DNA of 64,000 nt, from NCBI RefSeq assembly GCF_954871325.1, contig NC_088778.1:434001-498000 (forward strand), read 5' to 3'. Shown here in pieces: positions 45,131-57,378 of this stretch (its first letter is position 1; the number at the start of each line of letters is the position of its first letter). Both the position numbers and the translations under genes were made by a program. The stretch is from Gordionus sp. m RMFG-2023. Lineage: Eukaryota > Nematomorpha > Gordioida > Chordodea > Parachordodidae. Under the pieces are notes generated by a model that was given only the letters and a program-made list of their open reading frames with translations, had not been told where the DNA came from and did not search any database.

Positions 45131-47650
45131 TAATGATTGAAATTTATAAATAATTACTCTTTGGGAGATATATCCAAACCTTAATATAAGTCATATATCC
45201 ATTGGGTATTCATTAAAATCTTGCTTTTTTTATTTTTAATAGGGAAAATCTTAATTTTATTCGGAAAGGAATTCCTAGCATGGAGTGTAATCTTCCCTAT
45301 GAATTCCAGAGAACTATATTTAAAAAAAAGTTTAACCAAATTTGGCGGCTAAATTATTGGAAATAAATTCACAAGGGTGTAGGCATTCATTACTGAACAT
45401 GTTAGAATATAATATAAAAATAAATTATTTTAAAAAATCGCCTTCAATGATAGGGGTTAGGGTTAGAGTCAGGGTACTTCTGAAACCCTTCCAATTTCTA
45501 ATAACCAATCAATTTTATTACGTTTGAGACACATAATTAAAATTCTAAACCTTTTCCAGGAAGGTCCTTCATTGTTATTAAAGTGTATAACATATGATAA
45601 AAATATTATAATATTCACGATGATGCCTTTTTTCTTCTTCTCTCTCTCTCTATATCTCTTTCGACATTTTTTTAAACACGTGTGTGGGTTATTGACTTTT
45701 TAATTTTAAATACGATTTTTTTGGATATTTCTTCTTTTTTTTTAAAAAATATCAAAATAAAAGAAGAATTTTGGATCAAAAGAAACAAAATATTTGTGAA
45801 TCCGAATTTTATTTTATTTATATTTTAAATATAATTTAATTTATAGTTAATAAAATTAAGTTGTCGATTTGTTATATACCAATTTAAATTTTTGAGTTTG
45901 TGGGGCATAATTTATATAAAAAGATAGGCTTATACTTCCGTAGTAGTAAAAAATGGAAATGATTTATATGCTCTCGCAGATAAATAGACGTTTCATCATT
46001 AATTTTACATAAAATTATATAGGTAAAATTTTGTATGTCAAAATTTAATTTTTATTTTTATATAATTGTTTTTGGAAAAAGTGATCTTATAATATTAATT
46101 AAAAAATAGATGGTGGAAAGGGGCAGATATACCTTCAGCGACGTTCTTAAGGGTAGATTTTTTTATATATACAAATAAACAAATTAATGATTAATTTAAA
46201 AAAATATTTCCGTGAGCGAATTGAAAAACAAATTAATTAGCATGTATAACATAAACGGATTCTTGAAATAGAACAATATATCTCCCGTATGAGAATATAC
46301 TTTGACCCTGATAACGATACTTGGGTAGGAGATCCAAGTGGATTTGATCAGAAATAATTAGATAAAAATAGAGAGGATGAGTAATTAAGCGGAGAGAGTG
46401 ATTTAAGGAGTTAACCACCAGAAAAGGTGAAAGAAAAAGATAAGAAAAAAAAATGTAACATAAATAACATAAAGGAATTCTTGGAAAAAAAAATTTTTTT
46501 GATTATGTTTTAACCATAATCAATCATCTGGATGATTCATGATCTCGTAATAAAAAATAATCTCATTTCCTAACAGATGACCTCAGGAATAATTATACCT
46601 TATAAATTGTTGATTTATGTCTATAGAAGACTTTTCTATAATTCACTAATCTCCGATACAAGATTCTAGATAATAAAAAAAACATTTTTACTTTAAAAAA
46701 AAAAATTTTTTTTTATAGAGAGAGAGAGAGGGGGTGTTGATATATGCAAATCTCTTTTCTTTTTAAAAAGATAATTAGACAAGTAATTAAGAAAGTATAA
46801 TATATTCACATAATTTATGCCTTAATGACATGGAGTTAGCTAAAATCTTTAGCCGATAAAAATAAATATGAGAAGTAAATGTTATAATCTATAAATTTTT
46901 AATGAATCAAAAATATCTTTTAAAGGGAAAAAAATCTTATATAAATTTTACAAAATACAAATGAAATTTAGTATTATATAAATAGTTTTTTAAGATCCAT
47001 AATTTAAATATAATTGTACTAGATCAATGATGTCAAAGTACAGCTTTAATGTGCTGTTACTTGTTGACTATATAAGCTCTCGTTAATTTTTCAAGGAAAA
47101 TAATAGTATAATAAATAGTTTCAAATTAAATTTTTACAAAATATAAATGATTTAGTATTATTATGATTATCTAATTATAAGATGATACCACTGCACATAG
47201 CTTAATGCGAGCGTGTTGTCTCTAAGAAAAGAATTTTTTGATAAAAGATAGCATTTCCTAAGCAAATAATCCTCGAGGTATTTAAAAGGCTAAAACGAGG
47301 CACTTTTCAGCATATTTTATGGGGTTGTTCTCCAATCATTTGAAAGTTAAATAACATTGGATCAGTGAATTTTAGAGGAACGAATCTCGTTGATATCGAT
47401 CGTTCTCCAGAAATTCTTTTTATCCGCTAAGTAGTGTTTAAAGTGCACATCCTCCCTGCAAAAGCATTTCTAGAGTGTTTTTGTGAAACAAGGGATAATC
47501 TGGAGTATGGATCCCAAATTCTTTCTATAAAAAAAAATGGCAAAAATGGAGCCAACCGAACCCATATAATTGTTCCTAAACCACGTATCGATCTATTGTT
47601 ATTAAATATAAATATAAAATTATGATTTAAGATCCATACATTTGAGAAAA

Positions 47651-47698
47651 TAACACTAGGGTTAGGGTAGGGTTAAGGGTTAGGGTTAAGGGTTAGGA
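47651..47698 (+). repeat. Telomere-like GGGTTA repeats
   Basis: About seven degenerate TTAGGG units, mixed with TTAAGGG. Shorter runs occur at about 45451-45463, 53325-53338 and, complementary, at 40926-40940. Confidence 0.8.
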
Positions 47699-48516
47699 CA
47701 CGTTTAAATTTCGCTAGATTTCTTTTTGTTCTTTTATAATGTGTTATATATTTTAAAATATTTTTTTTACAATGTTATATAAATTTGGATGCTATTTTAA
47801 AAGTTAAATTCCTGATTACAGTGAATTTAATAAAGAATTGCAAGAGTGACTAGAGATTGACGGTACGTCAAAATTTACAAATATGGAATCTTATTTAACT
47901 AGGTATAATGGCGGTGTCCCGGTTTGACTTATAATTTTGAATACTAATCGCTTGCTGTTCGTCTGTCTCTGTTTGGACTAGCTAAACAGCTTTTTGAACT
48001 AAGATGTGGGAGACCGGAGAGCGTGTGAGTCCTTAAACGGGAAAACTTCAAATAAAATTTAAATTATTTGATAATATTGAAATAATTATATCTCATTTTA
48101 TTTCACTTATAATTGACTTTTTACTTTTTTTCAAACAATATTTGGGGAAGGAAGAGCACACCTGTGGGAAGTGTGAGCTTTCTCGTAAGGCGCTCTCTAG
48201 CCGCCAACACTGATTTCATTTTTAAATATAAACTAATATATTATTTATATAAGGCGTTTTTTTTATTATTATTTTATGAGGCAAGGTTAATCCTCCTCCA
48301 TTTCGACCATACAAGATATTAGCAATTATCATAAATTCCTGAGGTTGTTTTAAAACTCAATTCCTCATGGTTTCAGCCAGTGTTGTTAAACTACCTATCT
48401 TTAGTCAACTGTAAAACACCGTAACTAATAATTTAGCCAAAAATATTCAAGTCAATTTTCAGGTTGAGACTCAACTGAGAAGCTTGATTCAATTTTTTAT
48501 AAAAACTGGACTGCCA

Positions 48517-48660
48517 CCAGTGGCGTAGCTAGGAATTTTTCTTAGAGGGGGTCCATACATATAAAATCCTGAGGCTTCACCCCCAGACCTCCTTTAACGG
48601 GACTTCGGCCGGGTTTCTCTCAAAAATCATAACCATATCTTCGATAATATATAATAATAT
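48517..48660 (+). mobile_element. hAT-like element end, fragment
   Basis: CAGTGGCGTAGCTAGGAATT resembles the left terminus of the 32592-34651 element (CAGTGACGTCGCTAGG). A GGGACTTCGGCCGGGT patch like that inside the element follows. No right end found. Confidence 0.5.
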
Positions 48661-49183
48661 ATTTTTAAATGCATTAATAATATGTTATCAATTTAGTAGA
48701 TTATTTTCGATGAATAATAATACTATCCAAAATAATTTCAAAGGTAATTCCTTCCACAAACATCAAAACCAAAAAAATATAAATATTAATGGTATTTATT
48801 TGATATATAGTCATTTATTTTGAACGTATAATCTAAAAAAATTTTTCTCTGATCAATCATTCCCTTAGGATTTTATAAGCTCAAATTTTTAACACTCTTG
48901 TTGCATCTATTTGTCTAGTTAGCAGCCTCTGAACAACAACAAAAAACGGTAACTAACTTTTAGAATAATTTGTTAATATAGATTCTAACACAATTTCTGA
49001 ACCTCTTTTTGAGCAGGCAGGCTTAAGAAAACATTTGCGATTAAAGTTCCCTGAAGAATAAATTATATTATTTTATTAATATGTGCAGCATCAGGTAGTG
49101 GAATGAGATCCTAAATGGGGATCTCTATGTTGAGAAATTGTATCAAAATCAAATATCTCTTTCAAATAATATCGAGTTAAAAG

Positions 49184-49307
49184 TATGACAGAACAGCCAA
49201 CGAGGAGGACTACGCCAGGCTAAACGACATGGACCTCGGAGGTTTACCACAGATCGATGAGACGATGCCATGGATATTAAGAGCGTTCACACCCCTCTAT
49301 ATCACTG
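49184..49307 (+). CDS. Orphan exon-like island, function unknown
   Basis: 124 bp of balanced composition coding YDRTANEEDYARLNDMDLGG, then LPQIDETMPWILRAF and TPLYIT. It is bounded by AG at 49182-49183 and GT at 49308-49309, phase 0 in and phase 1 out. The frame is stopped shortly upstream, so a real exon would need splicing. I do not recognise the family. It lies on the strand opposite genes A and B, between them. No partner exon was found, so it may belong to a gene with long introns or be a shuffled exon fragment. Confidence 0.35.
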
Positions 49308-49605
49308 GTATAATGGTTTATCGAAATTGCCAATATTTCTCTATCTATCGTTCCCCAAGCCTATTATCCTTACATATAAATTAGCGTTTAGAGGCTTATA
49401 GTTTTAAAGCAGTCCTTTCTTTGCAGCTCAAGCGTTTTTCAAATTAGAGTAAAAAATACAAATTTTAGACAATCAAGATGTGTGATAAACGAAGGAATAT
49501 AGATTGACATCTTATGTTTATGAAGCGGTTGAGAAGAATCATGATTGGAACTGATGAATCAATCAACAAATGAATTGAATTATATATAAACTCAATGACA
49601 TAGAA

Positions 49606-49870
49606 TAATACCTAGACTGACTATGCATTCATTAGAAGTGTACATCAATGAAAAAAGAGCCTGGTGACGCCATTTTGATTGCCCATATCATTACAGGAAA
49701 ATTTTGAGGCCAATTTATTCCTATATCTGAAGCAAACTTTATCAGGTCCTGATCTCGAGATAAGTAGTTTTTAACATGAAGATTATTACTATATAGGAGG
49801 TTATCAAAATGGCGGGTCCAGCTGATTTGTCTTCAACCGACCCTTTCAGATGCATTTATTATTATATCGT
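49606..49870. mobile_element. MITE copy, AATACCTAGACT family
   Basis: Starts AATACCTAGACTGA and shares TGTACATCAATG, GACGCCAT-TTG, ATATCTGA-GCAAACTTTAT and TCCAGCTGATTTG in order with 52281-52593. The right terminal repeat is decayed. Confidence 0.6.
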
Positions 49871-51885
49871 TGACTGATTTAAATATAACGTATAGTTCGT
49901 TGTAAACATATTTTATTATGAGATATTATTATAATATTTCAAATATTTTATTTATTCGCTTCTATACTTGAAGGGAAAAAAATATAGACATTTAAAGGTA
50001 AATTCTACTAGCTATAACGGACTATTTTTAGCCCACACCCTAAGGGAAAAGTAGGTTAATTAACTGTAAATAATGATTGTCGAAACAATTAAATAAATCA
50101 AAATTATTAGACTAAATAAGTTATTTTAATAACTCCAACAATAAAATACAATGCTATTATTTAAAACTAAAGCAATCAGCCTCTGGTAAAATTTTACATT
50201 ATAAAAGAATTTTCAAATTGATATAATATCACTTAAAATAGTTATAATTATTGAATAACTTAATTTTTTAAATGTCAATAATAATGACGTACCGTCTCGT
50301 CTCCTAGTATGATTCTAGATGCAGAGCATATGATCGTTCATACGTCATAAGAAAAAAAATGAAGGATTTTATTATATAATTGAGGGGAGTATCTAGAAAA
50401 TATTTGTTTATATCTCTCTCTCATTAACAACAATCATGGCCTCTCTTCTTTTTGTTCCCCTATTATTGCTAGAACTCTCCGACAGTTACAACCTAATCAT
50501 ATGGTTTCTCGTCAGATGTCCATATCGACATAGTCTGTTTGTACGTATCTATATTTATTGGGAGCCCAATATTGGCTCATGCTCCATAACTTTGTTCTCT
50601 CGTAAATGCTACATGGCATTCGATTTTTAACGTGACATCTTTTCTAATGTCTTTCGGGCTTCCCCGTTTTACCCAGCCAGTGTATCTTTGATTTCCCTTT
50701 CTATGACCCACCACCATTAATTCCTCGTATATTTATAACGAATCATCTATCGATTTTATAGTATATTCATTCTTTCCGTGTGCTTAATTCTGTATCCATA
50801 TTGTTCTTTAATCTTCGGCATCCATTTATCCCACGTGACTCTTAATAATAGCCAATCCTCTTCTGTAACATGTAACCCCATATTTTTTTGTTATCCTTCT
50901 GATTTGAAATAACGTTAGATATGTACTATATGTAATAGGGAGGGGGGAAGAAGGAGGAAACATTTATTTAGGGGGTAGGAAAATTTTATGAGGGGAACAG
51001 GGTACATCTAGATGCTTGCACATATAATTACTCTTATGAAAACGCTGCTCCACAGTATATTAATATTAATTTCAGTTAATCTTTTTGAATAACATCTCCC
51101 CTTAATAAAGATATTCAATTAACATAGAAGTTAATTGAGCAAATTATTATCTGTCATTATTAATAAATATCTATGTTAAGAAAATTAATATATTTAAAAA
51201 ATTTTGAATATCAATCATAAAGCATATGATGTTATATATATTCAAAATGCACAATATTATCTTATTTATATTGCTTTAGCATAAAAAACGAAAACCGCGA
51301 ATCTTTATTTCTTAAACAAAAACTTCAATTGGAAATTTTTAAACACATTTATATACTTGCTTTTTAGATACATTTTCATTATAAAATTAAGCTCTTTTTA
51401 GAGCCTTCGATACTTTTAATATACATTTTTATATAGTCATTTTATAAATTTTTCCATATTTTTATATTAGTTGTTTTAATATTTTAGTGTTTTATCATTT
51501 CTTTTTTAAAAGTGACAATGGTCAAAAAAAAGAAATAAATAGATTATTGTAAAATTTTTGCGCAATTACTTTGGAAAGAATGTCAAGTAATTGTTTTTTT
51601 TAACTTTATATAAAACATATTTTTATTAGGGAAAACTCATATAAGTAATACTTGATATGGATGGAAAATTAGGTAAATGTTGAAATCAAAATATTCTAGG
51701 TTTGAACTAAAGCTACTTGTTTACTTGATCTAGTGAAAGGCAACAAATTCTTGACTCAGGTTCCAGGTTAATATATAGTTAGAAGGATTAGGAAGGTGTA
51801 AGTGTACCACCTTTCCCTTTTATAAATGTAATTTGATGTAAATATATGATGACGTGCACTCTTCAATCCTTTACCATTATCCCCA
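49871..51885. other. AT-rich intergenic DNA
   Basis: No gene. A 64-codon frame at 50436-50630 begins with a hydrophobic run but has no recognisable continuation. Confidence 0.45.
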
Positions 51886-51887
51886 AT

Positions 51888-52135
<248 letters not shown>

Positions 52136-52280
52136 AATATATATCTTTTTATCATCAATTTACAAATGAATATAGGAAACTATTAATCAAACACACACAC
52201 AATGATATAATAAACACAAATCATATTTTGAGACTGAAAAATGTATTTTTTTGACATTATTTAATATTTGAAAACAAAGA

Positions 52281-52593
52281 CATATATAATACCTAGACTA
52301 AGGATTCACATTAAAAATGTACATCAATGCAAATCATCTGGAGACGCCATCTTGGTTACACTAATCATTATTAAAATTTTAAACGAGCGTCTAATTTATT
52401 TCTATATCTGATGCAAACTTTATTAAAGAAATACGGGATCATTGAGAAAATAAATAGTGTGTTATCACTTTAATAGTAGTTTTTAAACATGAAATAATTA
52501 CTATAAGTGTTACCAAAGTCCAGCTGATTTGCTTTTAAAGACGCTTAAAAATGCAATTTAATGAATGGATCGTCAGTCTAGGTATTATATATG
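52281..52593. mobile_element. MITE with terminal repeat ACATATATAATACCTAGACT
   Basis: The left end CATATATAATACCTAGACT is mirrored exactly at the right end (AGTCTAGGTATTATATATG). 313 bp, no coding frame. A Tc1/mariner-type TA target is possible because the ends sit in TA-rich sequence, but this cannot be shown. A second copy is at 49606-49870. Confidence 0.75.
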
Positions 52594-52715
52594 TCATTGT
52601 TTAAAATATGAAAAATTTAAGTGGTATATATTATACAATCCGTGTTTGACTCCTCTTTAGTTAAATAACAATTAGAATTAAGGAAGGGGGGGGCATTCTT
52701 TGAGACTTGGATCGA

Positions 52716-53189
52716 TTATCTATATAGAGAATACTCTCTATTGGCATGGAAGTCATTTCTTTTGACAGCGTTATGGCTTAAGTTGCTTGATTTAGAGCTT
52801 GTCACCTTTTGGGCATTTTGATGGATATTATTCTTGTCCGCGAGGAAGTTTCGATTATAGAGGGCGATATCTAGATCTTCGCTAGAATAAATTGAATCGA
52901 GGTTAGAAGAACCACTACTCACATTCCCAACATTCTCGCGGGTTTTTATAATAAGACTTTTGCAATTGGCTTCTTTCGCATATAAACTGTTTGATTCTTC
53001 GGTGATGGTGCTAGGGGAATGGTGCAACCATTGGATATAATCCGCGCCCTTTTTCGCGAGCCTGTAAGATTTGCGCGTTATTATCTTGAGAAGGGACCCA
53101 TTTCTCTTGTACCTGTCTCCAATAGGTGATAAACACGAACTTCTGTTGGGGTCACTATTAGAATTGGTTGATAGTGTTACAAAGCTATC
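52716..53189 (-). CDS. Gene B tail exon with stop
   Basis: 158 codons including the stop. Begins DSFVTLSTNSNSDPNRSS after acceptor ATTTTAG. Keeps the blocks SYRLAKKGADYIQWLHHSPS and IHQNAQK-TSSKS...SHNA shared with gene A, but ends earlier (YSLYR). The frame is open above 53027 to the acceptor, so the first Met is not the start. Confidence 0.8.
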   Translation of the reverse strand, partial: DSFVTLSTNSNSDPNRSSCLSPIGDRYKRNGSLLKIITRKSYRLAKKGADYIQWLHHSPSTITEESNSLYAKEANCKSLIIKTRENVGNVSSGSSNLDSIYSSEDLDIALYNRNFLADKNNIHQNAQKVTSSKSSNLSHNAVKRNDFHANREYSLYR

Positions 53190-56100
53190 CTAAAATTTAT
53201 ATAAAAATAGATAGATATTATAGAAAATGGGGGGGGGGGGAAGAAGGTTTGTCATTTTTAATTCCCAAATGTTAAATTTTTAGAGGACATCCATAAGCTT
53301 GCACTACGAAATGGTATATTATTAGGACAGGGTTAGGGTGAAATAATAAGGGGGTTAATAGTATTCAAATGAACCAAGAAAATGTCGATAGTAGCTTTAA
53401 GTTTATCAAATGTGTAACGAATATTCTAATTTTGAAATTTTTTCAATGTGATAAGTGTATAACATCCATTTTACTATAAGTCCCACGTATAACATTGATT
53501 CGACCAAATTCTGTTTACCGGAAGTCAACGACAAGTTCCTGTATCCGTTTTTACAAATTTCTCCATCCCTCGATTCATCGGAGATATCCTTCTTATTTAA
53601 AATGCGTTGTTTTTCTTTCAAATATCTCCTTTTTTTAAAAAATGTTAATAAGGTTTTTTCAAAATTTTGTTCGAAAATAAAAAGAAAATTTCATGTGGTT
53701 CGTTCCCAAACTTATATAATGATGCTTGCTACAAATGGACATCTGCTAATCAAAATAGTCTGACGTTTATGTCTTGAGTGTCCTTGTGACAGTCGAAATG
53801 AATGGAAGGTATTTACTCTACTTATTAAACTTTGGGATTCACATTTTTAAGGTTAGTTTACAGCATAATTTTTCTGAAAAATTGGTTCTGTCCGGATGTA
53901 TAGAAATTTTTTTTTCTTTAATGACGGGTTTAACAATAATAATTAAAAAAAATTTGGCTAAAGAAAACGATATCTTTTTACGGTACGGTTATCAGCTGGT
54001 GCAAAATCATTCTAAGAACTTTTTAAAATTATCTTTATTCTAAAAATGAATATTTTCTTCTCTTTTTTTAAGGGGGGGGGGGGCATGACAAATATCGTAT
54101 TGACTAAAAATTAAAATTATGATGATTAGTGTCAAAAATTGATAACTATTTTATTTTCCTAGTGCAGTAAAGTGTACAATGGTGGTCCAACTATAATGTA
54201 AATTATCTTCTAACGTTTTATAAAAATTTAATAATCTATCCTTTTAAAAAAAATTATCTATAATAATATCAGCTGAAATTTGATTATTATACTATTATAT
54301 ATAGTGATTATTTAAGAACAAAACTTTAATATTTGAATAAAAAATGAAAATTGAGGTCTATATAAGGGCGCAAATTAACATGTGGGATTTGTATCGGTTC
54401 CTAAAACCCGGGTTTGACAGAAAAACTTAATTATCCGGGCCGGGTTGTCGGGTTGTGCAAATGGTGTGGAAATTGTGTATTAATAAATTGTATATGATTT
54501 CTACGAAGTTGGATGATTGATAAAAAAGGGAAACGGGATGAAGCGAGAACATATAAAGTGGAGAATGTTATAAAAAAAGAATATAGAATGTATTATAAGA
54601 AGAAGAAAGAATAGAGACTTGATATGGTCTTTTCCGCGTTGGTATTTGTCGGAATTTTTCTTCGTTACCATGATGAGGGCAAATATTATGAATAGGATTA
54701 CAGATACCGTTAATGTAACGAGGATAGCTTAAAAAGTGTATTTTATTAGTAACTAAAATTATCAAAAAATTTTATTGGCGTTGACAAGGAGGATGTGGGA
54801 GGGGGGGGGATGAAAACCCTTTCCTGCCTATTTGTCAAATTTTTTTTAATCCCTAAAAAATAAATAACATAGGTAAAACATATGTTTTTTTTAAAGAATC
54901 AGTGAGTGTATAAATTTAAGACATGCATGTCCAGACGAAATTAGCCTAAAACTCCTGGCTGGGCTCAAAATTTTTGAAGATCAAATCATAATATGCAACG
55001 CTTAAATAGAAAAAAAAAATTTTTAAACTCAGGCCGGGCTTAAATATAGATTAGATTTTATAAGAAAAAGATTTGGGCCAGACTATAAGTTTTCATCCTC
55101 AGATGGTCTTTGATTTAATATAACAGTCATACAAAACTTAATATTTTCCTAGGTGATTAAAAAACTATTTCATAGTGATGAAAGTTAGAATTAGAGTGCA
55201 AAAGTATATGACCCAAAATTAGGAAAAGGGAGCATCTAGAGGAATGTAAAGGGGAACAAACCAATTTAATTCCATTTTCCTCTTCATTTGGGAATATCTA
55301 CAGGTTTGGCTCATGATTATTTATCTTTTCCTTAGATATTTATATTTCCATAAAAGATCAAAATCGAGATAAGGATATGTGTTTGAAAAAAAGAAGTAGA
55401 ATGTATAGGGTTATATTTTCATAGTTACATAATAATGAATATTAAAGTATCGATTTCTCAATATTGCCTTCTCTCACCTCATTTCTATCCGATTCAAACG
55501 ATTATTGTGATTTAGAATTCGTAAATTCATTTAATAAATTTTCTAATGATAAAAATATTTTTTTTTGTTTTGTCGTGTGGAGTCATTCGAATCCAAAAGT
55601 AAATCATTATTTTCATTAGCATATAGTTTTGTGAACGAACGAAAATAAGGTGATATGATGTCAATCATTTTTTTTTGGATCAGCTTGGATATATACTCCG
55701 GAAACCTTCGTAGTTTGGCCCGGTTCGCCACCCACAAGCTCATATCAGCACATTCAACGGGCTCGGCCAAAAAATTGAGGTCCATGAAGGTATCTGATTT
55801 ACAAAAGGCATATTTTGGAAAGGAATTTGTAAACTTTTCTTAGTTTAAAATCAAATAATAATATCTCTTATAAATTACGTATTCCATTCACGTGACATCT
55901 TTTGCCGTAATACCCAAAATGGCAGCTAAATTACATAAAAATTAATATTTACATTATTAAAAGGGATCTTAGAAAAAGTATGAAATTATAAATAAAAGCT
56001 CTTGTATAATATTATTGTAAATATCATAGACCTTGCATGCCGGGCCATATTTCAGTTTTTTTTTTCAAATATACCAGTGCCGGGTCGGGTCTAATACCCG

Positions 56101-57330
56101 GGTCTGGCCGGGTCGAGTCTAATACCCGGGTCTGGCCGGGTCGAGTCTAATACCCGGGTCTGGCCGGGTCGGGTCTAATACCCGGGTCTGGCCGGGTCGG
56201 GTCGTTTATTTTATAAACCAAATATTTCGAATAGCCCTTATTACCTATAAAAATTATAAATAAATAAATATAATTTATTTCAAAACTGGGCCCGAAAATA
56301 CAAAACCCGGGTCATATCGGGTCGAAAAATTCGGTCCGGACCGTGCAAATGCATACCTCTATACCGTCTTTGATACGATTTGTATATTTTATAATATATA
56401 AAAGATAGATTGTCAATAGAGCTTAATAATTTTTTAGCTGCAAACCCCTTTCTAATCTAAAGAGGGGTGGGGGGGAGAACAAATCCCATCATTTTGGGAT
56501 AGAAAAAAAATTTGGTTTCCAATTGTTAGCAATCATGACAAATATAAGATTATATAATATTAATCTATCCGTATTTCCGGTAGTATTCATCGAGTTCGGG
56601 TTTCGGATTTTAGATTTGATGTTTAGTAGTGTCTTTCAATTTTCCGATTTATGATTACTTACTTTTTATTTATTTATAAAAAATGATAAAACCCTTAAAA
56701 TATTAAAAGTAGCTCGGGTTAATAGGCGATTAAGATAAAGAGGGTCTAGATATAAAAATGTGGTAACTGTATCTGTATCTGTATCTAGATAGATTTTTAA
56801 TTAAAATATCTGCATCTAGATCCACTTAAAAAGTATCTTTTGACAACACAGTAATAAATAATGAATTAAGTCCCGGCTAAAATCATGAGGTATGTTAAAA
56901 ACTTATTTTTGGATGAGTCCCCATTACTAAAAATTTTAAGTGAAATAATTCTTTGATGATTTCCCGTTCCTATTCCGTTTAGCATGAGAGCCAGTGTTAT
57001 TATTATATACTTCTATCATTATTATTAAAAGAAAAAATAACCCGCAAGCTTTAGATTGGCCCTCCCAATAGCATTTTCCGTTGTACGCGCAGTGTTCGTC
57101 TAAACATACAACTTTTAATGTAATTGATTTATTTGTATTTTTAAAAAATAAATTGAAACGAAACGAAATGGAATGATGTGAAATGAAATGAAAGGTATTA
57201 AATAAATGAAGAAGAAAAAAAAGATAAGAAACAGTGGTTTACCGATTCCTCGGTATCGGTTTGTATTGAGTATTGATCGAAACATTTTATTTTTTTCCGA
57301 TAAAAATTATTCAACTTTCTTTCTTTCTTT

Positions 57331-57378
<48 letters not shown>

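Larger units (their letters stand above)
44080..48360. other. Intergenic or 5'-intronic DNA of gene A, no exon recognised
   Basis: Contains a CTTT/TTTC microsatellite (about 45055-45130), GA runs and telomere-like GGGTTA motifs (47651-47698). Short open frames on both strands lack domains. The missing 5' exons of gene A could lie here, but none can be supported. Confidence 0.45.

Noticed and set aside
50436-50630. Signal-peptide-like frame MASLLFVPLLLLELSDS
   Set aside because: On the plus strand, so it cannot be the missing leader of gene A. No following exon, and likely chance hydrophobicity.
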